Shown: positions 6,989-15,978, counted from the stretch's first letter. The stretch: 64,000 nt of DNA from a virus (IMGVR_UViG_3300025121_000027:1-64000); one strand, 5' to 3'. Made by a program: numbers and translations. Notes: generated by a model from the sequence alone, not told the origin.

Positions 6989-9067
6989 TTATCCTGCACT
7001 CAATTGATACAATGGAAACACAATATCTCCCCATCCGTTAGCATAAGTAACAGTTTTCAAGGCTTCATAAACATCTGTCAATCTTATCATCGGGTCTTCA
7101 TCCCCTCTTTTCTTTTTCTTTTGATCCGATGAAAGAGCTATCTTTGTAATGTATCCTATGACTGCTCGGCGAACGTTCTCTGCATCTTCTCCCTTTTGTT
7201 TTATCTTGTATATAATATCTTTGATTCGCGCCCAGGATTCGCCGTTCGCTAATGACTGGCATAAATCCTTTATCTCTGCTTCAAGCGGCGTAAAACTGTT
7301 AATAGCTGTTATGATCGCTTCATCTTCAAGATCGATTACTTGGTCCAGTATTTTCAAAGCATCTCTCGGACAGCCATCGGCAGTATCTATAATTGCTTGA
7401 ATAGCTTTATCTGGAAATGAGCCAACATCTTCTTTCTTTAGAGTTCTGAGAAGAAGGGTTTTCATTTCTGTATCATTCAAAGGGTTGACTTTAAATGTAT
7501 GGCATCGGCTATGAATGGTTCCGATAAGTCTTTGCGGGTCTGTAGTACAAAGAATAAAATAAACCCAAGGCGGTGGCTCTTCCAAAGTTGTCAAGAAATT
7601 ATTCTGTGGAATGTTCTTCTCGGACGCACCGCCAGAGCCTATCATATGGCAATTATGAACAGGTAAACCGTTAGCGAAATAAGACGGATGATTTTTAACT
7701 TGCAAATCATAACAAATTACATATCCTTGATCTTTTTCTTTATCTCCGATAATACTTTGGAAACATTCGTCATTATTTCCTCGTTTGTAAATCTCAGAAT
7801 TTGCCAGCCTAATTCCTTTAGTTTTGCTGTTTTCTTTATATCTCTCAATATAATTTTTTTCGCACCGTGACTCTTTCCATCTACTTCTATTGCAAGCTTC
7901 AGTTTCTTGTTGCCAATATCTACTTTGTAGCAAGTTGGATAGCCAGGAAATCTTCCACCAAGCGGAATAGCAACTTCCATAGGCCAATTCAATGCTTTTG
8001 ACAATAAGACTTGTGGCTTTGTGAACTCCCCATTCCCTCCACGAGGAACAGGGCACAGGTGCAATGTTCCATTTGTCTCTTTTGTAGATTTCATTTTTTC
8101 TACATACTCTAAATTGAACATGGGATTTTTCTTTTTCATTCGCTTGGAATGTTTCTCTCCTATATAATCTCTCATTTCTTGAGACATATTTTTCCAAGCT
8201 TTTGCTACGCTCTTGCTGCGTTTTTTTCTGGCTTGTTCTGTATTGCATGTCGCTCTGTATTCTGGATGCTGCCGCAAATTCTCGTTGGCACATTTCCTCC
8301 CACAAAATCGATTCCCCAATTTTTTGACAGGCTTGCCGCATATCAAACATAAAGACCGAGATTTTGTCATTGATAAATTGTGACATTCTTTGGAGCAATA
8401 TTTCTGCCATTTCCGAATTACTTTGTTGCACGTCGCGCAATATTTGATTTCTCTCATTTGTTATTCCTATAAATTCAGAATCAAGCGGATAAATTATATC
8501 ATCAGAAGTAAGGTTTTGCGCTTCTACCCATCCCTTTGAAGTAAAAAATAAATGATCTTTAGTTGTATAAATATTTCTATCTTCTGAAAAAGTTAATTTA
8601 ATAAGTCTATCAAAAGATATTTTATTTTGCGATACAGCGACAACTTTATCTTTGCCATATAAAGAAACAATATCTTGATCAACTTTAATTTGTTCAATTG
8701 GGATATTGCCGCTTGGCGTTTCGATCATAGTTCCAGCAGGAAAACATTCTTCGATAAGCCAAACCCTACACTTTGCAACAGATGGTTTATAAGAGATACT
8801 TCTTTTCAATTCCTTAATGGTATCTGCTTTAACATCTCCACCATCAATCTGATAGAAGTCTGGACATTCATCGATAGGCATACCAAGAAGCTTCTCTGCA
8901 ACGATTCTTCCTGTTGTGCTCTTGCCGCTTCCTTTTGGACCCATAAACAACCAAGCGTGTGGCAAGTCTTTTTCTCTGGAAAAGATTGTCTTAATACTAT
9001 TGACCATATCTACATTACCAACAATTTCATCTAATGTCTTTGGTCTGTATGTAGTTTGAAGCGGCAT
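6989..9067 (-). CDS. Clamp loader ATPase (DnaX/gp44-like) containing an intein
   Basis: 692-aa precursor. The host protein is an AAA+ clamp loader: Walker A GPKGSGKS (43-50), Walker B strand VWLIEE, then after the intein HMIGSGG, a sensor-1 strand YFILCTTD, and an SRC arginine-finger motif (IHSRCHTF). Removing the intein (residues 108-472) leaves 327 aa, a normal size for a gp44/DnaX core. The intein sits exactly at Walker B, between LIEE and CHM. The protein would load the sliding clamp (17777) for the DnaE polymerase. Its ATG follows a GAGGAAAG site and a promoter motif at 9091-9121. A complete endonuclease gene lies inside it in another frame. Confidence 0.88.
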   Translation of the reverse strand: MPLQTTYRPKTLDEIVGNVDMVNSIKTIFSREKDLPHAWLFMGPKGSGKSTTGRIVAEKLLGMPIDECPDFYQIDGGDVKADTIKELKRSISYKPSVAKCRVWLIEECFPAGTMIETPSGNIPIEQIKVDQDIVSLYGKDKVVAVSQNKISFDRLIKLTFSEDRNIYTTKDHLFFTSKGWVEAQNLTSDDIIYPLDSEFIGITNERNQILRDVQQSNSEMAEILLQRMSQFINDKISVFMFDMRQACQKIGESILWEEMCQREFAAASRIQSDMQYRTSQKKTQQERSKSLEKYVSRNERLYRRETFQANEKEKSHVQFRVCRKNEIYKRDKWNIAPVPCSSWREWGVHKATSLIVKSIELAYGSCYSAWWKISWLSNLLQSRYWQQETEACNRSRWKESRCEKNYIERYKENSKTKGIRLANSEIYKRGNNDECFQSIIGDKEKDQGYVICYDLQVKNHPSYFANGLPVHNCHMIGSGGASEKNIPQNNFLTTLEEPPPWVYFILCTTDPQRLIGTIHSRCHTFKVNPLNDTEMKTLLLRTLKKEDVGSFPDKAIQAIIDTADGCPRDALKILDQVIDLEDEAIITAINSFTPLEAEIKDLCQSLANGESWARIKDIIYKIKQKGEDAENVRRAVIGYITKIALSSDQKKKKRGDEDPMIRLTDVYEALKTVTYANGWGDIVFPLYQLSAG
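7652..8746 (-). mobile_element. Intein in the clamp loader (365 aa) with an out-of-frame endonuclease gene
   Basis: N-terminal splicing block starts at Cys108 (CFPAGTMIETPSGNIP); a block-B-like TTKDHLFFT follows. The C-terminal block ends YFANGLPVHN followed by Cys (+1). Splicing would join LIEE to CHMIG. The middle (about residues 205-450) has no endonuclease motif in the intein frame and reads like shadow translation. A Vsr/PD-(D/E)XK-like nuclease is encoded in another frame there. The whole intein frame is nevertheless stop-free. Confidence 0.85.
7717..8457 (-). CDS. Homing endonuclease (Vsr-like/PD-(D/E)XK) nested inside the intein in another frame
   Basis: 246 aa. The N-terminal half has zinc-ribbon pairs (YCATCNKVI, CSKEC, CLICGKPVK, FCGRKC) and a NUMOD-like basic helix region. 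The C-terminal half has an EDxHD/Vsr-like nuclease pattern: KVDIGNKKLKLAIEVDGKSHG, then KLKELGWQILRFTNEEI. The ATG at 8457 has an upstream AGGA, and the gene ends before the C-terminal intein block. It would make the double-strand break that spreads the intein. Related nucleases are reported from genes placed between split inteins. Confidence 0.8.
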   Translation of the reverse strand: MREIKYCATCNKVIRKWQKYCSKECHNLSMTKSRSLCLICGKPVKKLGNRFCGRKCANENLRQHPEYRATCNTEQARKKRSKSVAKAWKNMSQEMRDYIGEKHSKRMKKKNPMFNLEYVEKMKSTKETNGTLHLCPVPRGGNGEFTKPQVLLSKALNWPMEVAIPLGGRFPGYPTCYKVDIGNKKLKLAIEVDGKSHGAKKIILRDIKKTAKLKELGWQILRFTNEEIMTNVSKVLSEIKKKIKDM

Positions 9068-9090
9068 AATTTAAACTTTCCTCTTATTAC

Positions 9091-9121
9091 TTATTATAAT
9101 AAAGAAATTTAGAAAAATAAA
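9091..9121 (-). promoter_or_regulatory. Promoter-like motif, copy 1 (upstream of clamp loader)
   Basis: On the minus strand: TTTATTTTTC, 10 bp, TATTATAATAA. The TATAAT is 17 bp from TTTATT. Predicted start lies about 19 nt before the ATG at 9067, leaving the GAGGAAAG ribosome site in the leader. Four other copies share the same spacing. Confidence 0.7.
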
Positions 9122-9152
9122 GATTGCTTATATTCACGTAACAGTTTGGAGT

Positions 9153-10466
9153 TTATCCTCTGAAAAAGTTTGCCATTCTATAATTACTATTTCTTTGTTT
9201 TCTAATTTTATGAATAGTAGTTTTTTGTTCTTCTGGTAGTGTCTTTTTAACTTCTTTCATTTGCATTCTTCTTGTTCTAACAATCTCTTTATACTTTTGA
9301 TAAGCATCGCTTTTTGGCTGTGCCTGTCCAAGACCTTTACACCAATAATCATTTCTTAATAATACTTTACACATTCTACGCCATGATGGAGCCCAGCATT
9401 TACTTTCAAGTTCTGGCGGTGCTTCTTCTGGAATAATCGGATAACCCCTTCTGTGCCACCCGTGAATAAACTTTTTAAATCTAAGCGTGTAATGACTTCT
9501 CGTTTTCTTCGGCATTGTTTGCAGAAGCAAATTACAAAAGCTTTTCCATGTATGGTTATCAGGTTTTGTTATTTTATTATAACCACTAATGTTGCCATTT
9601 TCTTGAACATAAAGCGCTCCAGAATTTGCTCCATTTACTCTTGCAACTAATTTAAACCATGTATTCGGTTCTAAAATATGATAAAGCCACAATCCTCTTC
9701 TCTGATCGTCTCCAAATGGTTGACACAATCTTTGATGCGATAAAGGGACACCCGCCATTTGCATCTTATCATATATTTTATTGTGAGGTTTTTCTGGATA
9801 TTTAGCGTGATACTTCCAAATGTCTTGAGTAAGCCAATCGTAAATAGGATATACGTTATAAACATTATCTGCTATTTTTGTTGTCCATCTATAGTTGTTG
9901 AACATTAAATCTCTTTTTTCCCAAGTAGCAATAGCACAATATCTATGGAGACTTTCTTGTGCTCTGATTCCAATAAAAGCAGCAGTAGGTTTGTCTTGGC
10001 TATACCACTCTCCAAACAAAACAATAAACTCTTCAAACTCCATCTTAGCAACGCCAAACGGATAGTCTTTTTCTGTTTTTATATATGGATAATTTGGCTT
10101 TTCTCTTATCCAAATATCTTTCTTTTCTTCATCCCAACAAACCCATCTCGGCTCATAATTTGTAACAGCATTTCTTAAAAGCATTGGAATACAAATCCAA
10201 TGCGGATCAATATACTCTTTGTAAATCTTGAACATTTCTTTTGCGTGTTTTATAGTCTCTGCATATTGTGCTTCAAAGTCTATATACATGACTCCAACTT
10301 TTCGCTTCCTACGCATTGCTTCTTCCATAACAAGATGAAACATAACACTACTGTCTTTACCGCCAGAAAAAGCAACATAGATTCTCTCAAAATTATCAAA
10401 TACTATTTTAACTCTTTCTCTTGAAGCCGTTAATACATTGTAGTTTTTATATCTTTTTACACCCAT
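9153..10466 (-). CDS. IbrA-like PAPS-reductase-family protein
   Basis: 437 aa. The N-terminus has the adenylyl-binding P-loop FSGGKDSSV near residue 34, typical of PAPS reductase/ATP-pyrophosphatase folds, followed by a long C-terminal region with AFIGIRAQES and CQPFGDDQRRGLWLYH, as in IbrA/DUF3440 proteins. It is probably not a sulfate-assimilation enzyme; relatives pair with a ParB-like IbrB partner, and here that partner is the next gene upstream. The biochemical reaction is unknown; activation or sulfur/nucleotide transfer is inferred only from the fold. Confidence 0.8.
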   Translation of the reverse strand: MGVKRYKNYNVLTASRERVKIVFDNFERIYVAFSGGKDSSVMFHLVMEEAMRRKRKVGVMYIDFEAQYAETIKHAKEMFKIYKEYIDPHWICIPMLLRNAVTNYEPRWVCWDEEKKDIWIREKPNYPYIKTEKDYPFGVAKMEFEEFIVLFGEWYSQDKPTAAFIGIRAQESLHRYCAIATWEKRDLMFNNYRWTTKIADNVYNVYPIYDWLTQDIWKYHAKYPEKPHNKIYDKMQMAGVPLSHQRLCQPFGDDQRRGLWLYHILEPNTWFKLVARVNGANSGALYVQENGNISGYNKITKPDNHTWKSFCNLLLQTMPKKTRSHYTLRFKKFIHGWHRRGYPIIPEEAPPELESKCWAPSWRRMCKVLLRNDYWCKGLGQAQPKSDAYQKYKEIVRTRRMQMKEVKKTLPEEQKTTIHKIRKQRNSNYRMANFFRG

Positions 10467-10478
10467 AATAAACCGCCA

Positions 10479-11627
10479 TTAATAAATGTCAGATTGTCTA
10501 TTTGCATAAGCTTCGTCCATGGTAACTTCTTCACGGTCATTAGCTTTAAGCCATTTATTCAAATATTTTAGAGCAACTTCGTTTGCTTCGTTCTGTTGTT
10601 TCTCAGACATTAGAGAAAATCCACCTCTAAATGTAGACGGAATACCTGTAGCATAACACATGGCAGCTTGTCCAAGCCATGCTATTCTGTTCATGGCGCT
10701 ATTTGTTAGGTAGTGTTCGCAAGAATGTTTCCACTCCTTTATAACATGTTCAAGTGTAGCAGCAAATTTCTTTGGGTTAGATAAAAACTTTTTATACTCT
10801 TCTTCGCACTCGCTTTTAGTTTTTCCATGCATTGTAGTATTATAAAAACCAGCCTTATAACATTCCCATTTTTCATATGTGTGGAAAATCCTATTTTCAT
10901 CACTCGTGTTTACTGTTCTAAATTCTTTATCTTCTTCTTTAAAATCGTCTACATCATCGCTCAACTCTTCAAAATCAGATTCGGTTACTTCTCCTTCAAC
11001 ATCCCATGCTTTTGAAAATTCTTGATCTGAAAATAATTCGATAAGCCCTGTTATTTGACACAAGCGCAAAATTTCATCTTCATCCATTCCAAGTTCTCTT
11101 GAAATTTTTTCATTGTCCCAATTTCTTCTTTTTAATTCTAAGACAATATCAGACATCTTTTCTATCTGATGTTTGCCCCTTGCGCGATTATGTCTAATAG
11201 TTGCCGCTATTCTATCTGATTTTGATTCTCTTTCATGATTTATAATAGCAAGAGGAAGATAACCTAAAATTCTTTTCTTCGCTTCTTTTGATTCTTTGCC
11301 GACTCTATTTCTATGAAAGCCGTCTACTACTTCGAATATATCTTGTTCATTTCTCCATGCGACAATTGGTTGCGTATAGCCGTCTTCACATATTGATCTT
11401 TCAAGCAGTTTCATTTCTGGAGGAGCTACAGAATTTGGATTATAATCATTTGCATGAACCATGTCTGATTTAATCCACTGCACACAATCAACAGGCTCAT
11501 TTTTAAATGGACTATACTTGTGAAGTTCTTTTCTTATTTCATTAATTGCTTCGATTAAATCTCTTTGGTTTAAAATATCAAGAGATTTAAATAAGTCTTT
11601 CGATTTCTTAATAACTTCTTTTTTCAT
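10479..11627 (-). CDS. IbrB-like ParB/Srx-domain protein
   Basis: 382 aa. A ParB/sulfiredoxin-like domain occupies about residues 50-190. It includes NDYNPNSV, EDGYTQPIVAW, EVVDGFHRNRVG (the family's D-G-x-x-R) and AATIRHNRARGKH, followed by an HTH-like region (NDKISRELGMDEDEI in outline). The C-terminal half is acidic and then helical. It lies 12 bp upstream of the IbrA-like gene, as in the IbrAB pair, and overlaps the DnaE gene stop as ATGA. In known cases the pair influences gene expression; here a role in DNA metabolism is inferred from its position. Confidence 0.75.
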   Translation of the reverse strand: MKKEVIKKSKDLFKSLDILNQRDLIEAINEIRKELHKYSPFKNEPVDCVQWIKSDMVHANDYNPNSVAPPEMKLLERSICEDGYTQPIVAWRNEQDIFEVVDGFHRNRVGKESKEAKKRILGYLPLAIINHERESKSDRIAATIRHNRARGKHQIEKMSDIVLELKRRNWDNEKISRELGMDEDEILRLCQITGLIELFSDQEFSKAWDVEGEVTESDFEELSDDVDDFKEEDKEFRTVNTSDENRIFHTYEKWECYKAGFYNTTMHGKTKSECEEEYKKFLSNPKKFAATLEHVIKEWKHSCEHYLTNSAMNRIAWLGQAAMCYATGIPSTFRGGFSLMSEKQQNEANEVALKYLNKWLKANDREEVTMDEAYANRQSDIY

Positions 11628-14600
11628 TTTGTCGCTTCCTTAAATGCTTTGCTGAACTCTTCGATTCCTTTTTCAAACAGTTCTCTATTTCTTGGATTTC
11701 TCAATACCGCAGATGGATGAAGGCTCCAAACTACATATGCTTCTAAAGATTTAATCCATTGTCTTTGCCCTGCTAATGTAGTAATGCCTCCATCCTTTCC
11801 TGTAAATGCTTTCAAGCAAATGTTACCACAAGCAAGAACGAGTTTGCATTTAGTCTTCTTTAATTCATCCATTAACCAAGGAAGACATGCTTGTATATGA
11901 TCTTCTTTCGGCGTCTTTGTTTTTGAAGGATAGCATCTACAGGCGTTTGAAACATATACATCCGATCTATTGATATTATACTTTGCTAAAGTACTCCAAA
12001 GCAAATCGCCAGCGGGACCAATAAATCCCATTCTTTTAATTGAACCATCTCTCATTTGTACTCCAATGTCTTCTCGTCTTCCTGGCGCTTCGCCGATTAC
12101 AAATATATTATACTTTCCAATGCTCGTTAATATTGGCTCTTGCGCTTCTTCTGCTAAACTGCATCGCTTGCACTTTGATATTCTTTCGCTTCTATACTTT
12201 ATCTTTTCAGCTTTCAAAATTCTATCTTGCTTCTGTATTAGTTTATTTGATCCTCGCCCACATTCAAAAGGCAAGTACTCACTTAGGTTACTTGGAATTG
12301 ATTCTGGATCATAGGCATCTATCTTTTCTAATGTCTCTTCTATTTTTGTTTTCTTCTTGGCAACAGGATTAATATTAAAAAAGCCTTTGTTCTTTGGTTT
12401 TGCTACTATCTTATTTTCTACACACTTTAAAGCATTACTTTCTCCAAAAGATTTAATTTCTGCAAACGGAGTATAAAGACAATTATCTTTTATTGTCCAC
12501 CTTAATGCATCTGATATTCCTATCTTCGGCGGCATTATAGATAAGCCAATTTCTTTTGCTTCATCTATGATATGTTGTTTATGCTTTTGAACATCTTTCT
12601 TCTTTTCATCATATTCACCATAAGATAGAGTAGCACAAAAAAACTCTACTGGATAATGCGCTTTTAAATATGCAGTACGATAAGCAATCAAAGCATATGC
12701 AGTACTATGCCCTCTTCCGAATCCATAACGTGCCCAATGAAGAAGACCGTCCCAAAATTCTCCAGCTTCTTTAGGGCTAAATGTTTTTTGTTTAGCACAA
12801 CCATCAACAAATTGCTTTTTATATGGCTCGAATTCTTTAGGGTCTCTTTTCTTTCCTATAACTCTTCTAATACTATCTGCATCTGATTCTGACATTCCAG
12901 CCATTCTGGAAATTACTTTCATCACTTGTTCTTGATACACGAGCTGGCCGTATGTATCTTTTGTAATATCTTCATATATAGGATGATCTTTATCCCAATG
13001 CTTTCCTTTCTTTCTTTCAACATATTCTTCCGTCATGCCGGATTCCGATGGTCCTGGTCGTATAAGAGCAAGTGCAGCGTTAAGATGTTCAAAGCAAGAG
13101 ATACCCATTTGAGTACATAATTCTGTCAACGGCCTTGCAGATACTTGAAACAAGCCAGCAGTTTTTCCAGAATCAATAAACTCAAATGCTTCAGGGTCTT
13201 CTTCTGGTATTGTTTCTATTTCAAAGCTTGAGTTGGATTGTTTTATTAAAGTTCGGCACTCTTCTAATACAGATATTGTAGCAAGACCGAGCACATCAAG
13301 TTTCATAAGTCCTTGATGCTCGCAGTTTTTCATATTCCAATTTACTACTTGATAATCTCCACGCTTTACAAGAACGCATCTTGTTCCTTGTGTTAAATCT
13401 TCTCCACTTATAATTACTCCAGCGGCATGTCTTCCAGCATTTCTAAACTGTCCTTCAAGTTTTAAAGCGAGTTTAATTTGCTTTGGATGTTTCTCTGCAA
13501 ATTGTTTTGCTTCTGAATTTCTTTCAACAGCATATTCTATTGCACTTCCTTCGTGATCTGGATTGTCCCATATAGAGTTTGCCATATCCGATACTTCATC
13601 ATTAGGCAAATCAAATACTCTTCCTATATCACGAATAACCGCTTTACTTTTCATCTGCATTTCAGTAGAGATATAAGCAACATTATTCTTACCGTAGATT
13701 TCAAATAAAGCATCTACTGCTTGCTGTCTATATCTCTTTTCAATATCTAAATCAATATCTGGTAGATCATTGCGGTCCTCAGAAAGAAATCTTGAAAAAG
13801 GAAGATCATATTTAATTGGATCAAGTCCTTCTGTAATATGAAGTAAATGAGCTATCAATGCTCCAGCTACACTTCCACGACCAGGGCCAACTCCCCATCC
13901 TTTACTCTTACAATATAAAACAAAATCTTGAACGATTAGAAAGTATCTTGAGAAGTCTTTCTTGCCAATCAAAGCAAGTTCTGTTTCTAATCGTTCTTTG
14001 TATTCTGTTTTTCTATCAAGGCCAAATTCTCTCAATCCAATTAAGCATCTACTTTTTAATTCTTGAAATTCACTTTGCTCTGATATTTTATAAGGAAGAT
14101 TGGGAAGAGATATATTTTGTTTCTTTATTTCAAAGTTAGAACATCTTTCAGCTATTTGAACGGTTCTTTCAATTGCTTTATATACTTCTCTCTTTGTAAA
14201 GTCTCCTTGCTTTTCAAAGGCTTGAAGCATTTCATCTGCTGTTCTCAAATGAAGACCCTTAAATCCAAACCTCCATCTATTAGGATCATTCCACTTAGCA
14301 TTACTTTGAATAGCTAAAAGAACTTCTTGCGCTTCCCAATCTTCCTCAAGGATATAGTGATTGTCATTGGTTGCAACTAATGGCCATTCACTATAATCTT
14401 TTTTTATCTTTGCATGAAGTTGTTTCTGGCTCTTGATATTGTGCGGCATAACTTCAATAAATACAGAATCTTTATTTGCTTTCTCATCTAAGTCTCTAAC
14501 AAATCTATCAGAAGCATTTATAACAGAAGCAGCGCAACCAGTAAGAAAGATCAAACCATCAAGATTAGAATTTAGAATTTGTTCATAATCGCATCTTGGC

Positions 14601-14947
14601 CGATGATAGAATCCTTCGAGGCTTGCTTTTGTTAACCACTTGCAGAGAGTTCTCCACCCATTTATATTTTCTACAAGCACTGTTAGATGGCTTCGCTTTT
14701 CTCCTTTGTCTTTCTTATTCATATCCGAAACTACATAGAGTTCGCAGCCGACAACAGGAAGTATATTGGCTTTCTTACATTCCTGCTGCCACTCAATTGC
14801 GCCGTCTACATTTCCGTGATCTGTTAAAGCAATAGATTTAAAGCCAAGCTCTGCTGCTCTTTTAATGTAGTTAGCAGAAGTACCAAAGCCATCAAGCCAG
14901 CTCCGGGTGGAGTGCAAATGCAGATGAACAAAAGAACTGTTATCCAT
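11624..14947 (-). CDS. DNA polymerase III alpha (DnaE) fused to a family-4 uracil-DNA glycosylase
   Basis: 1107 aa. PHP domain with HLHLHS (8-13) and LTDHGN; polymerase core with GPGRGS (354-359) and the catalytic Asp motifs PDIDLD (396-401) and KLDVLG (Asp551). From about residue 920 a UDG replaces the usual OB-fold/tau-binding tail. It shows an Fe-S type Cys set (926, 929, 1003 or 1005, 1021), GEAPGRRED (952-960) and WSLHPSAV (His1077). This is the replicative polymerase. The fused UDG could sense or remove uracil at the fork. No separate DnaQ exonuclease is visible in the window. Confidence 0.9.
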   Translation of the reverse strand: MDNSSFVHLHLHSTRSWLDGFGTSANYIKRAAELGFKSIALTDHGNVDGAIEWQQECKKANILPVVGCELYVVSDMNKKDKGEKRSHLTVLVENINGWRTLCKWLTKASLEGFYHRPRCDYEQILNSNLDGLIFLTGCAASVINASDRFVRDLDEKANKDSVFIEVMPHNIKSQKQLHAKIKKDYSEWPLVATNDNHYILEEDWEAQEVLLAIQSNAKWNDPNRWRFGFKGLHLRTADEMLQAFEKQGDFTKREVYKAIERTVQIAERCSNFEIKKQNISLPNLPYKISEQSEFQELKSRCLIGLREFGLDRKTEYKERLETELALIGKKDFSRYFLIVQDFVLYCKSKGWGVGPGRGSVAGALIAHLLHITEGLDPIKYDLPFSRFLSEDRNDLPDIDLDIEKRYRQQAVDALFEIYGKNNVAYISTEMQMKSKAVIRDIGRVFDLPNDEVSDMANSIWDNPDHEGSAIEYAVERNSEAKQFAEKHPKQIKLALKLEGQFRNAGRHAAGVIISGEDLTQGTRCVLVKRGDYQVVNWNMKNCEHQGLMKLDVLGLATISVLEECRTLIKQSNSSFEIETIPEEDPEAFEFIDSGKTAGLFQVSARPLTELCTQMGISCFEHLNAALALIRPGPSESGMTEEYVERKKGKHWDKDHPIYEDITKDTYGQLVYQEQVMKVISRMAGMSESDADSIRRVIGKKRDPKEFEPYKKQFVDGCAKQKTFSPKEAGEFWDGLLHWARYGFGRGHSTAYALIAYRTAYLKAHYPVEFFCATLSYGEYDEKKKDVQKHKQHIIDEAKEIGLSIMPPKIGISDALRWTIKDNCLYTPFAEIKSFGESNALKCVENKIVAKPKNKGFFNINPVAKKKTKIEETLEKIDAYDPESIPSNLSEYLPFECGRGSNKLIQKQDRILKAEKIKYRSERISKCKRCSLAEEAQEPILTSIGKYNIFVIGEAPGRREDIGVQMRDGSIKRMGFIGPAGDLLWSTLAKYNINRSDVYVSNACRCYPSKTKTPKEDHIQACLPWLMDELKKTKCKLVLACGNICLKAFTGKDGGITTLAGQRQWIKSLEAYVVWSLHPSAVLRNPRNRELFEKGIEEFSKAFKEATK

Positions 14948-14949
14948 TA

Positions 14950-15228
14950 TTACTTTTCTTTCCTAACTCTTTTCACTTTCTCAACTGGCTTTTTCTTATC
15001 TGCCCACATCTTTTTAAATCGTTCTGATGCTGTTGCCTTTTGTTCTTCTGTTCGCTTTCTCATACTGAAAGGATTCTTGCCTGTACGATAAGCAAACAAA
15101 GCGCAATCTTTACTTTCGCATTTAACTATCATTCTTTGTCCACCAATACAAGAACTACAAAACTCTTTGATAGCTTTCATCGGCGACCCAAACTTCTTAC
15201 CGTGTTCTGTTTCTGTGAACTTATTCAT
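14950..15228 (-). CDS. Small Cys-rich phage protein
   Basis: 92 aa. Pattern FCSSCIGG then KCESKDCALFAYRTGKNPF resembles a widespread small phage protein with two Cys pairs, followed by a Lys-rich tail. Probably zinc-binding and nucleic-acid associated. The gene is 2 bp upstream of dnaE and overlaps the preceding gene by 8 bp. Confidence 0.7.
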   Translation of the reverse strand: MNKFTETEHGKKFGSPMKAIKEFCSSCIGGQRMIVKCESKDCALFAYRTGKNPFSMRKRTEEQKATASERFKKMWADKKKPVEKVKRVRKEK

Positions 15229-15445
15229 TTAATTTTTTTCTCCTGTTGAAATAATTTTTATTCTTCGGCATCTTGATAGGTCTTATTGCGTACTTGCTCG
15301 TTAGTACTTTCTTATTGTCTTCAAATTGAATTAGTATAGAGTTCATATAGCCTTTAGCCAATACTCTACATTTGTTCCCCTTCCTTTCCGGCAAATGAGA
15401 AGTCCAATGCCATACATAATCGAAGTTATTACTGACAAGATTCAT
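15221..15445 (-). CDS. Hypothetical protein, 74 aa
   Basis: The frame extends to 15565, but the ATG at 15445 overlaps the upstream stop (ATGA), so it is chosen. The product starts MNLVSNNFDYVWHW and has a short beta-rich middle (CRVLAKGYMNSILIQFED) and a basic end. The middle could be a small SH3-like barrel; no family recognised. Confidence 0.6.
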   Translation of the reverse strand: MNLVSNNFDYVWHWTSHLPERKGNKCRVLAKGYMNSILIQFEDNKKVLTSKYAIRPIKMPKNKNYFNRRKKLNE

Positions 15446-15669
15446 AGTGGATTCTCTACTGTGACAGATAGCGGTTGTAATGGTAAATTGAAAGTCAGCA
15501 AACTGATATAGATAATTCCTGTTTCTGCAATTACTTTCTTTTCCTCTGTTGTAAGTTGCCAACAAGTAACGACTATGCCGGTTTCATCTTTATGCGCTGG
15601 CAACGGTTGATATTCTGGTTGATCTTTTGCATAAATACAATTCTCTTCTTTGAAATGAATAGGTATCAT
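15442..15669 (-). CDS. Conserved phage hypothetical protein, 75 aa
   Basis: Contains KDQPEYQPLPAHKDETG, CWQLTTEEKKVIAETG and a proline-rich FNLPLQPL end. I recognise this pattern from many phage genomes as a protein of unknown function. Coupled by ATGA to the next gene. Confidence 0.7.
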   Translation of the reverse strand: MIPIHFKEENCIYAKDQPEYQPLPAHKDETGIVVTCWQLTTEEKKVIAETGIIYISLLTFNLPLQPLSVTVENPL

Positions 15670-15711
15670 AATTTATCCTCTATATTCTCTTGTTGATAAA
15701 TTGTCATTTCT

Positions 15712-15978
15712 TTATCTCATAGCAGATGAAGTATACGAACCAACACCAAGAACAAAACCGAAGTCATACCAGCTGCCATTATTATAGACAGCATAGACAG
15801 CAGTAGAATCACTAAACAAAGATACAATAAAAGAAATAGGAATAATCATTCCATGCCATAAGCCACTCCAGAAACCTACTTGATTCATAGTCAATGCAAA
15901 TTGACAATCAACTTTATCTGCACAAGAAGTAATAAGCAATAAAAAAAACAAAGAAGTAATCAATTTAATGTGTTTCAT
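15712..15978 (-). CDS. Small membrane lipoprotein, host-type
   Basis: 88 aa. The N-terminal signal sequence has a lipobox (LLLITSC, lipidated Cys near residue 19), followed by VDCQFALTMNQVGFW and a hydrophobic span (MIIPISFIVSLF), ending YNNGSWYDFGFVLGVG. Very similar small proteins exist in bacterial chromosomes, so it may be host-derived. It overlaps the HNH gene stop. Confidence 0.65.
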   Translation of the reverse strand: MKHIKLITSLFFLLLITSCADKVDCQFALTMNQVGFWSGLWHGMIIPISFIVSLFSDSTAVYAVYNNGSWYDFGFVLGVGSYTSSAMR

